A DNA stretch of 64,000 nt from Gilvimarinus xylanilyticus. Its GTDB lineage: Bacteria > Pseudomonadota > Gammaproteobacteria > Pseudomonadales > Cellvibrionaceae. Each line of letters starts with the position of its first letter. Position 1 is the stretch's first letter. The position numbers and the translations under genes were made by a program. This document shows, piece by piece, positions 26,694 through 35,316 of this stretch. The notes beneath the pieces were generated by a model that saw only the letters and a program-made list of their open reading frames with translations, was not told where the DNA came from and searched no databases. Location of the stretch: the NCBI RefSeq assembly GCF_024195295.1, contig NZ_JAMFTH010000005.1, positions 1-64,000 of the forward strand. The letters are read 5' to 3'.

Positions 26694-27788
26694 ATGTCGA
26701 CTATTTATACCCGAATCAAAAAAAGCGCCTCACGCATAGTCAGCACGCTTTGTGTCGCTACTTGTGTATTAGGCGTTAACCAGGCTTATGCCCAGGAAAG
26801 GGACTCCTTTAAAATCGCCTGGTCAATTTACGCTGGCTGGATGCCCTGGGCCTATGCCGACGATAAAGGCATTATCGACAAGTGGGCCGATAAGTACGGC
26901 ATTGAAATTGAAGTGGTGCAAATGAACGATTACATCGAATCCATCAACCAGTTTACCGCTGGCGAATTCGATGGCTGCACCATGACCAACATGGACGCGC
27001 TGACCATTCCCGCCGCTTACGGCGTTGATACCACCGGATTAATCCTGGGCGACTACTCTAACGGTAACGATGGCTTAGTCCTTAAAAACGCCGACAGTAT
27101 CGAAGACATTAAAGGCCGCAACGTCAATTTAGTGGAACTGTCGGTATCCCATTATTTTCTCGCCCGTGCCCTGGATATGAACGGCATGTCTGAGCGTGAT
27201 GTAACCGTGGTGAACACCTCGGATGCCGATGCGGTATCCACCTTTATGACCAACGATGTTACCGCAGCCGCAGTTTGGAACCCGCAGCTGGGTATTATTT
27301 TGGAACGCGCCGAAGACGCCACCGAAGTGTTTACCTCAGCAGAAATCCCCGGTGAAATCATCGATATGATGGCGGTAAAAACCGAGGTTCTGGAAGCGAA
27401 CCCAGCGTTTGGTAAGGCCTTGGTCGGTGCCTGGTTTGAAACTCTCTCACTAATGCAGGGTGATTCAGAAAAAGCAAAAGAGGCCCGCACCTACATGGCC
27501 ACGCAAGCCGGTACCGACTTGGCGGGCTACGACGCCCAGCTTGACGATACCATGCTGTTCTATACCCCAGACTCCGCCTACGAGTTTGTCAGCAACAAGG
27601 ATTTGATAGGGTTTATGGACAAGGTTCGTCAGTTTTCTTTCGACAAAGGCCTGCTAGGCGAAGCCAGCCCCAGTCCAGACGTGGTGGGTATGGAATTCGA
27701 CGATGGCACCGTGTTGGGCGATAAAAGCAACATTAAGCTTCGCTTTGACGGCAGCTACGTCAAAATGGCAGCAGAGGGCGAGCTGTAA
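26694..27788 (+). CDS. ABC transporter solute-binding protein, urea-carboxylase-region type
   Basis: Periplasmic binding protein of the NMT1/THI5-like (NitT/TauT) fold, 364 residues, with a signal peptide ending YAQER. FKIAWSIYAGWMPWAYADDKGI, DYIESINQFTAGEFDGCTMTNMDAL and AVWNPQLGIILE match the family named for its place beside urea carboxylase genes, now known as guanidine carboxylase loci. GAGAGG lies 6-7 bases before the ATG. No permease or ATPase gene follows; the next gene is on the other strand. It must use membrane parts encoded elsewhere, or act as a sensor. Confidence 0.87.
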   Translation: MSTIYTRIKKSASRIVSTLCVATCVLGVNQAYAQERDSFKIAWSIYAGWMPWAYADDKGIIDKWADKYGIEIEVVQMNDYIESINQFTAGEFDGCTMTNMDALTIPAAYGVDTTGLILGDYSNGNDGLVLKNADSIEDIKGRNVNLVELSVSHYFLARALDMNGMSERDVTVVNTSDADAVSTFMTNDVTAAAVWNPQLGIILERAEDATEVFTSAEIPGEIIDMMAVKTEVLEANPAFGKALVGAWFETLSLMQGDSEKAKEARTYMATQAGTDLAGYDAQLDDTMLFYTPDSAYEFVSNKDLIGFMDKVRQFSFDKGLLGEASPSPDVVGMEFDDGTVLGDKSNIKLRFDGSYVKMAAEGEL

Positions 27789-27800
27789 AACTTAAAATGC

Positions 27801-27825
27801 AAAAAAGGCCCCGCCTAGGCGGGGC
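27801..27825 (-). terminator. Intrinsic terminator between convergent operons
   Basis: Perfect 8-bp stem GCCCCGCC/GGCGGGGC (27808-27815, 27818-27825). The six-base T-run is on the minus strand (A-run 27801-27806), so it mainly ends the BlaR1-like transcript, but the stem may also slow plus-strand read-through. Confidence 0.8.
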
Positions 27826-27836
27826 AAACGCTATGG

Positions 27837-30206
27837 TTAATCAATAGCCTTCTGGATCATTTTCTGTTCCAGCTGGGCAAAAGCAGCTTCCAATCGATCG
27901 CATGTCATGTCATAGCCGTAGAGGTTTATTTCACTATGACTAATCCGGTCGTTCACAATATAGGGCATGCCCGGGCAATACGCTTGTGCCAGGGCAACGG
28001 CCTGAGAAAAATCCGTTTTCTCCACTTCAAAATCAAACGCTTCATCGGCCAACATTGGGTCTGATGAGAGACTAAGCCAGGTATTTTCGTCGACAATATT
28101 GTAAGTTTCGGGGTTATCTATTAAAAACTGGCGGGCTTTTTGATCATCTGCAAGGCCAATTAAGTAGTCCGCTCGCGAACTCTGATATAGACGAGTGAAA
28201 AAATCTCGCAAGCCGCCTTTTAGGCTATCACCAGTGCTAGCGATATGATTTCTAAGTTGATTCTGGATATCCTTATCGGTTAACAGATAAGGTTTAAGAT
28301 CCTGAGGAACCTGATCGATCTTGTGTGCCAACTCTTCCTTAGAGTATCCCTCAAAGGCGCTCGCGGGCAAATATTCGGAAAGCTGATCACTGCTGACACC
28401 ACCAGAGGCCTGCATAACAATATCCACTGTACCTGCTTCGCTTGCCTGTATACCGAGGTTGCTATCGCCCAGCGTGTCCATACTATTATCGATAAAATCT
28501 TGCGCCAGCGATAAGGTTACGTTTGCCTGATATAAGCCCATTTGATAATGAAAGAAAACACCTTTCGATTTAGTACCAGCGGGATGCAGGCTGGTACTGA
28601 AATCGCCAAGGGTATGATTCATGCCTTCCGGTTCTAAACGGAACTTTAAGTGAACTTCATTTGTACTGAAAGTTGACATAGTGACGACTATATCTTCTTG
28701 ATCAATGCGCATAAACAGGCGATCGGTCAACACCTCTAACTTTCCCGAGGCAATATCGGCAAACATTCGGTCAGGAACGCTAAGCTCGACACGTCCTCTC
28801 AGATAGGTTTTTAAAATAATCGGTTGAGAATAGCCGGGCAAGTCAACATTGTAGGTTTCTCTGGAGTTTATGGGACTCTCTAGTAACGCAAAAAACTGTT
28901 GATGATGACTATTAAAAATTATATTTTTTACCTTATCCCACTCAGAATCACTTAGATGTTCCCACTGTTCTCCACGGGGCATATCGGACCAACCGTAATT
29001 TTGATAAATGTTATCTCGCAAATAGTATGAAAAGTAAAATCTTTCATTTATGTCCAATAGTTTAAACTCGTCCAATAATTCTATGCTCGTAATAATTCGT
29101 ATCTTATTATTGCCGCTGTACATACCCTCTTTAAATTCATTCATAAGACTTTCAACAGCGGAATCGCTGAGCGTGGTGATTTCAGGGTATTTCTCTCCAG
29201 CAAGACTGCTGTGGGTATAGAAGCTCGCGCATAGCAGGACGATAATGCTCAGCAAGCTCGACAAGAAACCTTGAGGTGTGGAAGTAACATGATGTTGGGA
29301 ATTAAAAATCCGCTTTACTCGAGCCAGTAAATGCTTGGGCTGGTTATTAAAAGCCATGGCTATTTCTCCTTGTAATGACAGTTCCGAAAATTGTTGCAGT
29401 GATCTTGCGTAAAGCATGGGGTCACCGCAGCAGGCGACAGCGGCATCGTCGCAGGCGTTTTCTCGCTCAGCGTCAAGCTGCTTGCAAATCCATAGAAAGG
29501 GCAGGTTAAAAAAATACAGCGATTTACAGAATTGTTGAATTAATCCAATCAGAAAATCGTGGCGACGAATATGAGCCATTTCGTGCAAAAGAATGGCCTC
29601 AATTTGCTCCTCGGGCAGTCGTGTAAGCATGCCAACCGGTAAAAGAATAACGGGCTTTAAGTGTCCGATAACACAGGGAGTGGCTAGATAATGGCTAATT
29701 TTAAGTATGACCCGTTGGTTTAGCTTGAGTCGCTCGGCGAGGGTGTTGACCCTTTTTTGCCAAAGGTCGGGGGCGCGATAGCTTAGGTGGTTTTTATGGT
29801 GAAAACACTGATAAACATTGACACTGTAGCGAAGTAAAAACACACAGCTACCTACCAGCCACAGCGCTACAACCCAGTTTAAATGCTGGTTTAACGCACT
29901 TACCACTGATGGGGTCTCGGGGGCGGCGGTCACTACAGCGCCCCACGGCATTATCCCAATAACACGAGGCGCCTCTTGCGGGCTGGCTCCAGCGTAATAG
30001 ATAAATGTCGCGATGCTAGACGCCAGGCATACCACCAGCGCCAGTAGTGAAGCGATATAGCGTTTATTCGCCGCCTGGGGGCGGATGAACTTTAACGCAA
30101 CGGCCAACGCGATCGCGGCGGCGGCGCATTGCCATAAAGAGTGCAGAAGGGTCCAACCCAATGCGTACAGCAGTGGCTCGCCCAGCCATTGGCTGAGAAT
30201 ATTCAT
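27837..30206 (-). CDS. BlaR1/MecR1-like M56 membrane metallopeptidase
   Basis: 789 residues. The N-terminal part has four membrane helices and a zinc protease core: VIGHLKPVILLPVGML, ILLHEMAHIRRHD (HExxH-type motif) and ENACDDAAV, as in M56 signal transducers that cleave BlaI-type repressors. After the last helix (LLSIIVLLCASFYTHS) comes an extracytoplasmic region of about 430 residues that does not show the penicillin-binding motifs of BlaR1 and is not recognised. It overlaps the repressor gene by four bases. The signal sensed is unknown and need not be a beta-lactam. Confidence 0.85.
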   Translation of the reverse strand: MNILSQWLGEPLLYALGWTLLHSLWQCAAAAIALAVALKFIRPQAANKRYIASLLALVVCLASSIATFIYYAGASPQEAPRVIGIMPWGAVVTAAPETPSVVSALNQHLNWVVALWLVGSCVFLLRYSVNVYQCFHHKNHLSYRAPDLWQKRVNTLAERLKLNQRVILKISHYLATPCVIGHLKPVILLPVGMLTRLPEEQIEAILLHEMAHIRRHDFLIGLIQQFCKSLYFFNLPFLWICKQLDAERENACDDAAVACCGDPMLYARSLQQFSELSLQGEIAMAFNNQPKHLLARVKRIFNSQHHVTSTPQGFLSSLLSIIVLLCASFYTHSSLAGEKYPEITTLSDSAVESLMNEFKEGMYSGNNKIRIITSIELLDEFKLLDINERFYFSYYLRDNIYQNYGWSDMPRGEQWEHLSDSEWDKVKNIIFNSHHQQFFALLESPINSRETYNVDLPGYSQPIILKTYLRGRVELSVPDRMFADIASGKLEVLTDRLFMRIDQEDIVVTMSTFSTNEVHLKFRLEPEGMNHTLGDFSTSLHPAGTKSKGVFFHYQMGLYQANVTLSLAQDFIDNSMDTLGDSNLGIQASEAGTVDIVMQASGGVSSDQLSEYLPASAFEGYSKEELAHKIDQVPQDLKPYLLTDKDIQNQLRNHIASTGDSLKGGLRDFFTRLYQSSRADYLIGLADDQKARQFLIDNPETYNIVDENTWLSLSSDPMLADEAFDFEVEKTDFSQAVALAQAYCPGMPYIVNDRISHSEINLYGYDMTCDRLEAAFAQLEQKMIQKAID

Positions 30207-30574
30207 TGCTTATCCTCCAGGTCGTCCAGAAACGCCCGAATGTCGTCTATCTCGCGGCGGGAGACCTTTTTATTACCCAGCAGCGACATCACCAAATTCG
30301 ACGCGGACCCCCCAAAAGTGGACTGCACGACATTGTCCAACAAACTCGATTTTGCGTCAGACTCTTCGATAAGGGGCCGGTAAACGTGGCTGCGACCCAC
30401 TCGCTCACGCTCCAGCAGGCCTTTTTGATGCATCAGCTGCATTAGCTTTAGCGTGCCGGTATAGCTCACTTGTTTGTGCTGATTAAGCCTATCGTTAACC
30501 GTCTGCGCAGTCGCTTCCTTCTCAGCCCACAATATGCTGAGAATTTCCCATTCGGACTGAGTGGGTCGCTTCAT
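30203..30574 (-). CDS. BlaI/MecI/CopY family repressor
   Basis: Winged-helix repressor of about 123 residues. The start MKRPTQSEWEILSILW at 30574 has GGGAG upstream and matches family starts; an extension to 30637 would run through the operators. Typical parts: SEWEILSILWAEKEATAQTVNDRL, VSYTGTLKLMQLMHQKGLLERERVGRSHVYRPL, then a C-terminal dimerisation region. By family knowledge it is inactivated by cleavage by the co-encoded M56 protease. Confidence 0.92.
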   Translation of the reverse strand: MKRPTQSEWEILSILWAEKEATAQTVNDRLNQHKQVSYTGTLKLMQLMHQKGLLERERVGRSHVYRPLIEESDAKSSLLDNVVQSTFGGSASNLVMSLLGNKKVSRREIDDIRAFLDDLEDKQ

Positions 30575-30589
30575 GATTTCTCCCGTAAA

Positions 30590-30629
30590 TACGAACATCT
30601 TCGTATTTAATTTACGAAACAGTTCGTAA
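30590..30629 (-). promoter_or_regulatory. Paired operators for the BlaI-like repressor
   Basis: Two perfect palindromes directly before the repressor gene: TACGAA-CATC-TTCGTA (30590-30605) and TTACGAA-ACAG-TTCGTAA (30612-30629). Their centres are 23 bp apart, about two helical turns, suiting two dimers on one face. BlaI-family operators have the form TAC-inverted-GTA, so autoregulation is likely. Confidence 0.8.
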
Positions 30630-30697
30630 TAACGCAAATACGCATTTGGAATAAAAAGAAAGGGCTTTTAGAAGTATTATCCAAAAAAGGGGGGGGA

Positions 30698-31381
30698 TTA
30701 GCGCCGGTCGGTCGGCTCGGCCACCAATATTAGTGATGCGGGTTGCTGAGTATCTGGAAAAAACGGTTCTAACAAGTGGTATAGCGCTAAATCACTGCGC
30801 GTTAGAAGCGCTATCCAGCTTTCGAGGGTGCGAAAGTACCAGGGCGGAGCGTCGCAGAAGTCACGACTAAATCCTTTCCAGGAACCCTCTCGCCAACCAT
30901 CTCGGTATGGCGTATCGCCACAGGCATTACGTGGATGAAGGGTTTGAATCACAAGGTGACCGCCGTCGTTTAATATTCGTGGAATAGCCGCTAGCAACAC
31001 TTCGACCGATTCTTTTCCCAACAGCGAGAAATTACATACCGCCACATCAAATCTTTGGTCGCTTAAGCACTGGCTTATATCCTCATAGCGCGCGGTATAA
31101 AATTCACCATCGCCACTTTGGCGGGCCTGATCAATCAGCGCCTCGGTCGCGTCCACTCCCACCAAACGTGAGGCATGGCCTGCTAGCGCCCGAACCAACC
31201 AGCCCTCGCCACAACCGATATCCAATACCGACTGGGGCTTTAATGCTAAAACCGCGTCAATAATGGCCCTGTTGGTGACCTCAGCTCGGCTGGCAATGGT
31301 TTTATTTCGAACAGCGTCCGTCCAGGCAGTCGCATTTGTACCCCAGCTTTGCAGAATGTGTCTTTCAAATTTGTCAGCGAT
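30698..31381 (-). CDS. Class I SAM-dependent methyltransferase, start uncertain
   Basis: Methyltransferase with SAM motif I VLDIGCGEGW, ARYEDISQCL, FDVAVCNFSLLGKESVEVLLAAIPRIL and GGHLVIQTLHPRN. The first usual start codon (TTG, 31225) lies inside motif I and would cut off the N-terminal helix. The frame stays open upstream to an in-frame stop, encoding ADKFERHILQSWG...TIASRAEVTNRAIIDAVLALKPQS, which resembles the family N-terminus. No ATG, GTG or TTG exists there; an ATC at 31379-31381 has AGAAGG seven bases upstream. Either a rare ATC start is used or the start codon was lost. A run of eight G lies just past the stop. Confidence 0.72.
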   Translation of the reverse strand: MADKFERHILQSWGTNATAWTDAVRNKTIASRAEVTNRAIIDAVLALKPQSVLDIGCGEGWLVRALAGHASRLVGVDATEALIDQARQSGDGEFYTARYEDISQCLSDQRFDVAVCNFSLLGKESVEVLLAAIPRILNDGGHLVIQTLHPRNACGDTPYRDGWREGSWKGFSRDFCDAPPWYFRTLESWIALLTRSDLALYHLLEPFFPDTQQPASLILVAEPTDRR

Positions 31382-31438
31382 AACTAAACCTTCTTAAGCT
31401 TGCAAAGCGATTAAGGTCAAATCCCACAGCACCAGAAT

Positions 31439-31645
31439 CTAAATGTTATGTATTTTATTGGCGTAATAAAAGCCGACAACCACGAAAGCGATGATCAGAC
31501 CGGCCACTGGTGCAATTAGCGAAGCGGGTGATGTATCACCTGCGCTAAGACTGGCGCCAATACCAAGCCCCGCTAAAAACGTAGCAACCGGGAATAAAAA
31601 AATCACCAGCATTAACTCTAATTTCGTATCGCGTTTTTTAGTCAC
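31439..31645 (-). CDS. Small two-helix membrane protein
   Basis: 68 residues from a GTG with AAAGG eight bases upstream. Two membrane helices: LELMLVIFLFPVATFLAGLGIG and LIAPVAGLIIAFVVVGFYYA. The basic start MTKKRDTK fits an inside N-terminus. No family recognised. Confidence 0.55.
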   Translation of the reverse strand: MTKKRDTKLELMLVIFLFPVATFLAGLGIGASLSAGDTSPASLIAPVAGLIIAFVVVGFYYANKIHNI

Positions 31646-31737
31646 TGCAAACCTTTTCGAATTTTGGCCTAGGGAGCATTGTATTATAAAGTCGGCATAT
31701 AGAAACCTATTATCAGGCCTTTCGATGCACCTCTTGC

Positions 31738-31777
31738 ATTAACAACTCCAGCAGGCTGAATAGGAGGTATTGTTAAT
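31738..31777. repeat. Inverted repeat in a 254-base gap
   Basis: ATTAACAA (31738-31745) and TTGTTAAT (31770-31777) are perfect inverted repeats with CTCC/GGAGG further in. The gap between the small membrane-protein genes holds no gene I can support. It could be an operator or a weak transcript end. Confidence 0.35.
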
Positions 31778-31899
31778 ATCTGCACCCTAAACAGATTGGA
31801 GCACGAGAGATTTGGCGATACCCGAGTTTTTATTCTATCGACTTGGCGTTCGCTAATTCCATGACCATGCTTTTCAGTATACCAAGCCCGGTAAAGTAG

Positions 31900-32097
31900 T
31901 TATCGCCCTCTGTCATTTTTAACGGGAGCCAACAATAAATAAAATATCCAGGCAAACCAGGAGATAAAAATCACTGCCAGAATCCAGGCCAATCGCTCAT
32001 CCCGCGATGCCCGATCGGATGAGGCGATCATAGAAATGGGAATAATCCACAAGATCAGGCTAATAACTACTGTGGTTATTAGGATCGTATATTCCAT
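31900..32097 (-). CDS. PLDc_N-like small membrane protein
   Basis: 65 residues, two membrane helices (TILITTVVISLILWIIPISMI and LAWILAVIFISWFAWIFYLLL) separated by a charged turn, ending LAPVKNDRGR. The pattern resembles the phospholipase D nuclease N-terminal (PLDc_N) domain, common in short bacterial membrane proteins of unknown role. AAAGGAAA precedes the ATG. Likely co-transcribed with the 78-residue protein upstream. Confidence 0.65.
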   Translation of the reverse strand: MEYTILITTVVISLILWIIPISMIASSDRASRDERLAWILAVIFISWFAWIFYLLLAPVKNDRGR

Positions 32098-32151
32098 TGC
32101 TTAAATTTCCTTTTGTTTATTATTTTCCAGCCGTCCAATTACCGAAGTATT

Positions 32152-32388
32152 TCAGATATTTTGTGACGGCCAGGCAGAGTGTTTATCCGCCCATTTCATG
32201 GCCGTCCATTGCCACACCGGCAAAAGGAATACCAGCCCCGCCAGGTAATTGCCCGAGACGGCGCTTGCAACGACGATAACAAAGCTAACCATAAGCAGGA
32301 CAATCAGTTGCTGGATGGCGGCGTCTCGGGAACGAATACCGGTTAAGCCAATGTAAGCCCACCAGGGCATGTCGTTCAATTTTTTCAT
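32152..32388 (-). CDS. Small membrane protein
   Basis: 78 residues with a strong AAAGGAGC site seven bases before the ATG. MPWWAYIGLTGIRSRDAAI is followed by two closely spaced membrane helices (LIVLLMVSFVIVVASAVSG, YLAGLVFLLPVWQWTAM). Not recognised beyond that; the same-strand PLDc_N-like gene follows 54 bases on. Confidence 0.65.
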   Translation of the reverse strand: MKKLNDMPWWAYIGLTGIRSRDAAIQQLIVLLMVSFVIVVASAVSGNYLAGLVFLLPVWQWTAMKWADKHSAWPSQNI

Positions 32389-32534
32389 AAAGCTCCTTTA
32401 CATCCGTGCAGGTCTACTACCCCACTGATCACCGTAATAGATAGGCTATATCCTTTAATCTTAACGCTCTTTCGCGGTAACGAAGTAACGGAGACTGACA
32501 AACGCCGTTCCCCTACACCTTGTTCCGTGTTCCA

Positions 32535-33884
32535 TCATACCAAAACGCTAAGCACCAATACGACCGCAAGGCCCACCAGCCCGAGGATGGTTTCCAGCAT
32601 CGTCCAGGACGCCAGCGTCTGCTTCTCTGTCAGCCCCATATACTGCTTCACCAGCCAAAAGCCGGAGTCGTTTACGTGGGATAAGACTGTTGCCCCACAG
32701 GCAATGGCGATCACCACACAGGCCACCACCGGCTCGGAGTAGCCGCCGGCATCGACTAATGGGGCAATTAAACCGGCAGCGGTTACCATAGAAACGGTTG
32801 CCGAGCCTTGGGAAACCCGCACCACTGCAGCCACCAAAAAGGCAAAGAGCACCACCGGCAGGTTAGAGCCACTCATGGCCTCTACCAGCGCGTCGCCAAC
32901 ACCGGCGGTAATCAGTACCTTTCCAAACACGCCACCGGCACCCGTCAGCAGAATAATCATACCCACCGGCTCCATCGAGCGGGTCGCCACGCGCTGAATT
33001 TCATCGCGGCTGAATCCAAGCCTTGTACCCAAAAAATAAAACGCCAGCAGGGCAGCGGTCAGCAGTGCGGTAAAGGGGTGGCCCACAAACGCCATGACAT
33101 TCACCAGAGTATGACCTTCGCCCAACCAGACTTTAGAGACCGTGTTCAGCAATATCATGGCGAGCGGCACCAAAATAATACTCAGCACCAACGCAAACCC
33201 CGGCTGAGGCCGGTCGGATTGCGCCTGTGACTCTAGGTGCGCCTGGGCAAAGTCAGGCAAGGGGGCGTGAATACGCCCACCGATAAAACGCCCGAACACA
33301 ATACCGCCCACAATCGCAGCGGGTATGCCCGCCGTAAGACCAATGAGTATCACCCACCCCAAGTCCGCGCCAATCAGCGAGGCCACCGCCACCGGGCCGG
33401 GTGTAGGCGGTATAAACGAGTGCGCCACCGCAATACCCGCCACCAGTGGTAAGCCGTACAGCAACACCGACTTGCCGGTACGCTTGGCCAGACTGTATAC
33501 CAACGGGATAAACAGAATCAGCGCCACCTCAAAAAACACCGGAATGGCGACAATCAGCCCCAGTGTCATCAAGGCCCAGGGCGCCCGCTCCGTGCCCGCC
33601 TTGCGGGTTAAGGTATTGGCAATCTGTTGCGCCCCGCCGGAGACCTGTAAAATCTCCCCAATCATGGTCCCAAGGCCAATCACAATGGCAATATAGCCAA
33701 GCGTACTGCCCATACCCGCCTGAATGGTACTAGCCACCTCGGGTAAGGGCACACCACCGGCAATCGCTACCACCATGCTCACCAGCAGTAGGGCAACGAA
33801 CGCCTGCAGGCGCAGCACCATAATTAAAAACAGCAGTAGGCCAATGCTGGCGACGGTCAGAAAGAGTAAATAGGTGACGGACAT
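32535..33884 (-). CDS. GntP family gluconate/sugar-acid permease
   Basis: Twelve-or-so-helix proton symporter of the GntP family, 449 residues, full length. Family stretches: LGYIAIVIGLGTMIGEILQVSGGAQQIA, PVFFEVALILFIPLV, AHSFIPPTPGPVAVA, TGAGGVFGKVL, RVSQGSATVSMVTAAG and the ending NDSGFWLVKQY. It imports gluconate or a related sugar acid. No kinase or dehydratase gene is adjacent, so the substrate stays open. It borders the distal end of the integron array. Confidence 0.92.
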   Translation of the reverse strand: MSVTYLLFLTVASIGLLLFLIMVLRLQAFVALLLVSMVVAIAGGVPLPEVASTIQAGMGSTLGYIAIVIGLGTMIGEILQVSGGAQQIANTLTRKAGTERAPWALMTLGLIVAIPVFFEVALILFIPLVYSLAKRTGKSVLLYGLPLVAGIAVAHSFIPPTPGPVAVASLIGADLGWVILIGLTAGIPAAIVGGIVFGRFIGGRIHAPLPDFAQAHLESQAQSDRPQPGFALVLSIILVPLAMILLNTVSKVWLGEGHTLVNVMAFVGHPFTALLTAALLAFYFLGTRLGFSRDEIQRVATRSMEPVGMIILLTGAGGVFGKVLITAGVGDALVEAMSGSNLPVVLFAFLVAAVVRVSQGSATVSMVTAAGLIAPLVDAGGYSEPVVACVVIAIACGATVLSHVNDSGFWLVKQYMGLTEKQTLASWTMLETILGLVGLAVVLVLSVLV

Positions 33885-34058
33885 GGTTATTGTTATCTCC
33901 GATTTTTATTGAGCTTTTAAGTCATATTTTTATGATTTTTTATACACTTTAGCCGCGCGAACTTTGCGGCAATGTTAGGGGCGTAGAATACGCCTGAAAA
34001 AGCGTTTCCAAAAGCATATTATGCGCGGCTATTGAACGACCGCCTTAAATGATTCAAT

Positions 34059-35212
34059 TCAGGTGATGCCAGAACCGTTCATGATTTCGTTGCCAAGCTC
34101 AAGATCCGAGACGTACATATCTGTCGAGATTAGCTGCTTATCGATCACATACTGCAGCAATTTCAACAAGTTTATATTTGCACTCAGCGAATTTTTCGTA
34201 GCTCGGTAAGTGATGTAAGTCCACCGATTTTGGTTTACACCGGAGACATCCTTCCAGTTTCTATTCACCCAAACTTCCCAATCCATACCACCCACCGAAA
34301 TTTCACCGGTTTTCTTGCCAGCAGGATCGAAATGTCCCGGCGTGGAATAAGTCCAGACCATTACCTCGGCGGCTATCGACGACGGGTTTGGCGCATCGTT
34401 ATTAATCGGCTCTTTCGTTATCCACATTGAGGCTGCGAGATTATGAACACCATTGGTAGTCGTTTCAGTATCGAAAGCTAGCTTCAGTGTTCGTAAAGAT
34501 GAGATTCTTGCAGGAAACCTACTATCGGTATTAGGGAACCTCTGATTAAGTCCTCAGCGGCCTCTGCGCGAGTCCAAAACGTTCACTCCTTCGCCGGAAA
34601 ATGCTCCTGCCTTTCCAGCATTCGGGCAATCCATTGCCCTTGGCGCGCTTCGCAGGTAATGGCCATAGCCCTTGGCAAGAAGTGCAAGCCTTCCGCGTCC
34701 TGCTCACGGCCCTTACCTACATCCGTGTAGGCAACACAGTGGAGGGACGTTTTGGCCGCGCCCTTCGGGGCTTGCAGAGCTTTCCGACCTCTGCGTTGGC
34801 TCACCTCACCGGGCCGTCAGCACGCCATCGGCTCGCCGCCTTGATCTCGAAAAGCTCTGTAAGCCAGAGGCTGCTGAGGACTTAATCAGAGGTTCCTTAC
34901 CCAAGGAGAAGCCCCACGCTTAATTTGAGGGTAAGCATAAATGACGCGCTTATCCTGCGGCCAACTCCATGACCACCCGTACTCAACCACTCCATCAACT
35001 GTTTTTGATTCCAGGCATTGGACTGAGGCACCGCTCTCGTCGGCGTGTTTGTTCCAGACGTTGTTGTACAACACCCCCGGCCTCACCTCTATAGACTGAT
35101 AGTCTTCGCACCCCAAGACAGTGGTTTGCGGCTTAATCCATGGCGCTGGCGCTTCGCTTTCGCTGCGGCACGAAACCAGCGCTACCAATGCGATAAGCAT
35201 CAAGGCTTTCAT
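34059..35212 (-). pseudogene. GH12 endoglucanase/xyloglucanase lipoprotein, split by MITE and frameshift
   Basis: The two fragments together make one GH12 enzyme. The N-terminal part starts at 35212 with a lipobox (LVALVSC) and has the GH12 pattern LYNNVWNKH...SVQCLES...YGWSWSWPQDKRVIYAYPQI. The C-terminal part has SRFPARISSLRTLKLAF, AEVMVWTYST (nucleophile Glu), GGMDWEVWV and LELGNEIMNGSG (acid/base Glu). A 361-bp MITE (34535-34895) separates them. Even with the MITE removed the frames differ by one base; the likeliest site is the C-run at 34911-34914, where restoring a base gives RGGFSLGNTDSRFP. The gene starts about 25 bases after a degraded attC, so it sits as the last cassette-like gene. 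Probably non-functional. Confidence 0.85.
34535..34895. mobile_element. MITE copy 2 (361 bp)
   Basis: Terminal inverted repeats start GGAACCTCTGATTAAGTCC and match over about 32 bases with one mismatch. Flanks are TTAG (34531-34534) and TTAC (34896-34899), a near-TTAA duplication with one difference. It shares ends (CCTCTRATTAA), GAGTCCAAAACGTTCACTCC, CGTTTTGGCCGCGCCCTTCG and CGCCTTGATCTCG blocks with the element at 5619-5883 but carries about 100 extra bases. No transposase. It splits the GH12 gene. Confidence 0.86.
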
Positions 35213-35234
35213 GTATTTGATTTCCCTGGCTTCG

Positions 35235-35316
35235 CTGCAAAGCCGGTTAACTGGTTGCCACCGCAATACATTATCCGGCGAAGGCTATAGCGAATTGATG
35301 CGTCTTGTTATGTGAT
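35235..35316 (-). other. attC site 14 (distal, partly degraded)
   Basis: Right core TTGTTATGT (35304-35312) overlaps the stop of the 70-residue cassette protein; left core GGTTAACTGG at about 35235. The arms pair only in part. It separates that cassette from the GH12 gene. Confidence 0.5.

Noticed and set aside
33990-34020. GAAAAAGCGTTTCC as a GntR/LacI operator for the GntP permease
   Set aside because: Only a partial palindrome, and unlike the known GntR operator; evidence too weak.
34601-34923. Plus-strand frames inside the second MITE
   Set aside because: They follow repeats shared with the first MITE, are not conserved as protein between the copies and have no ribosome site.
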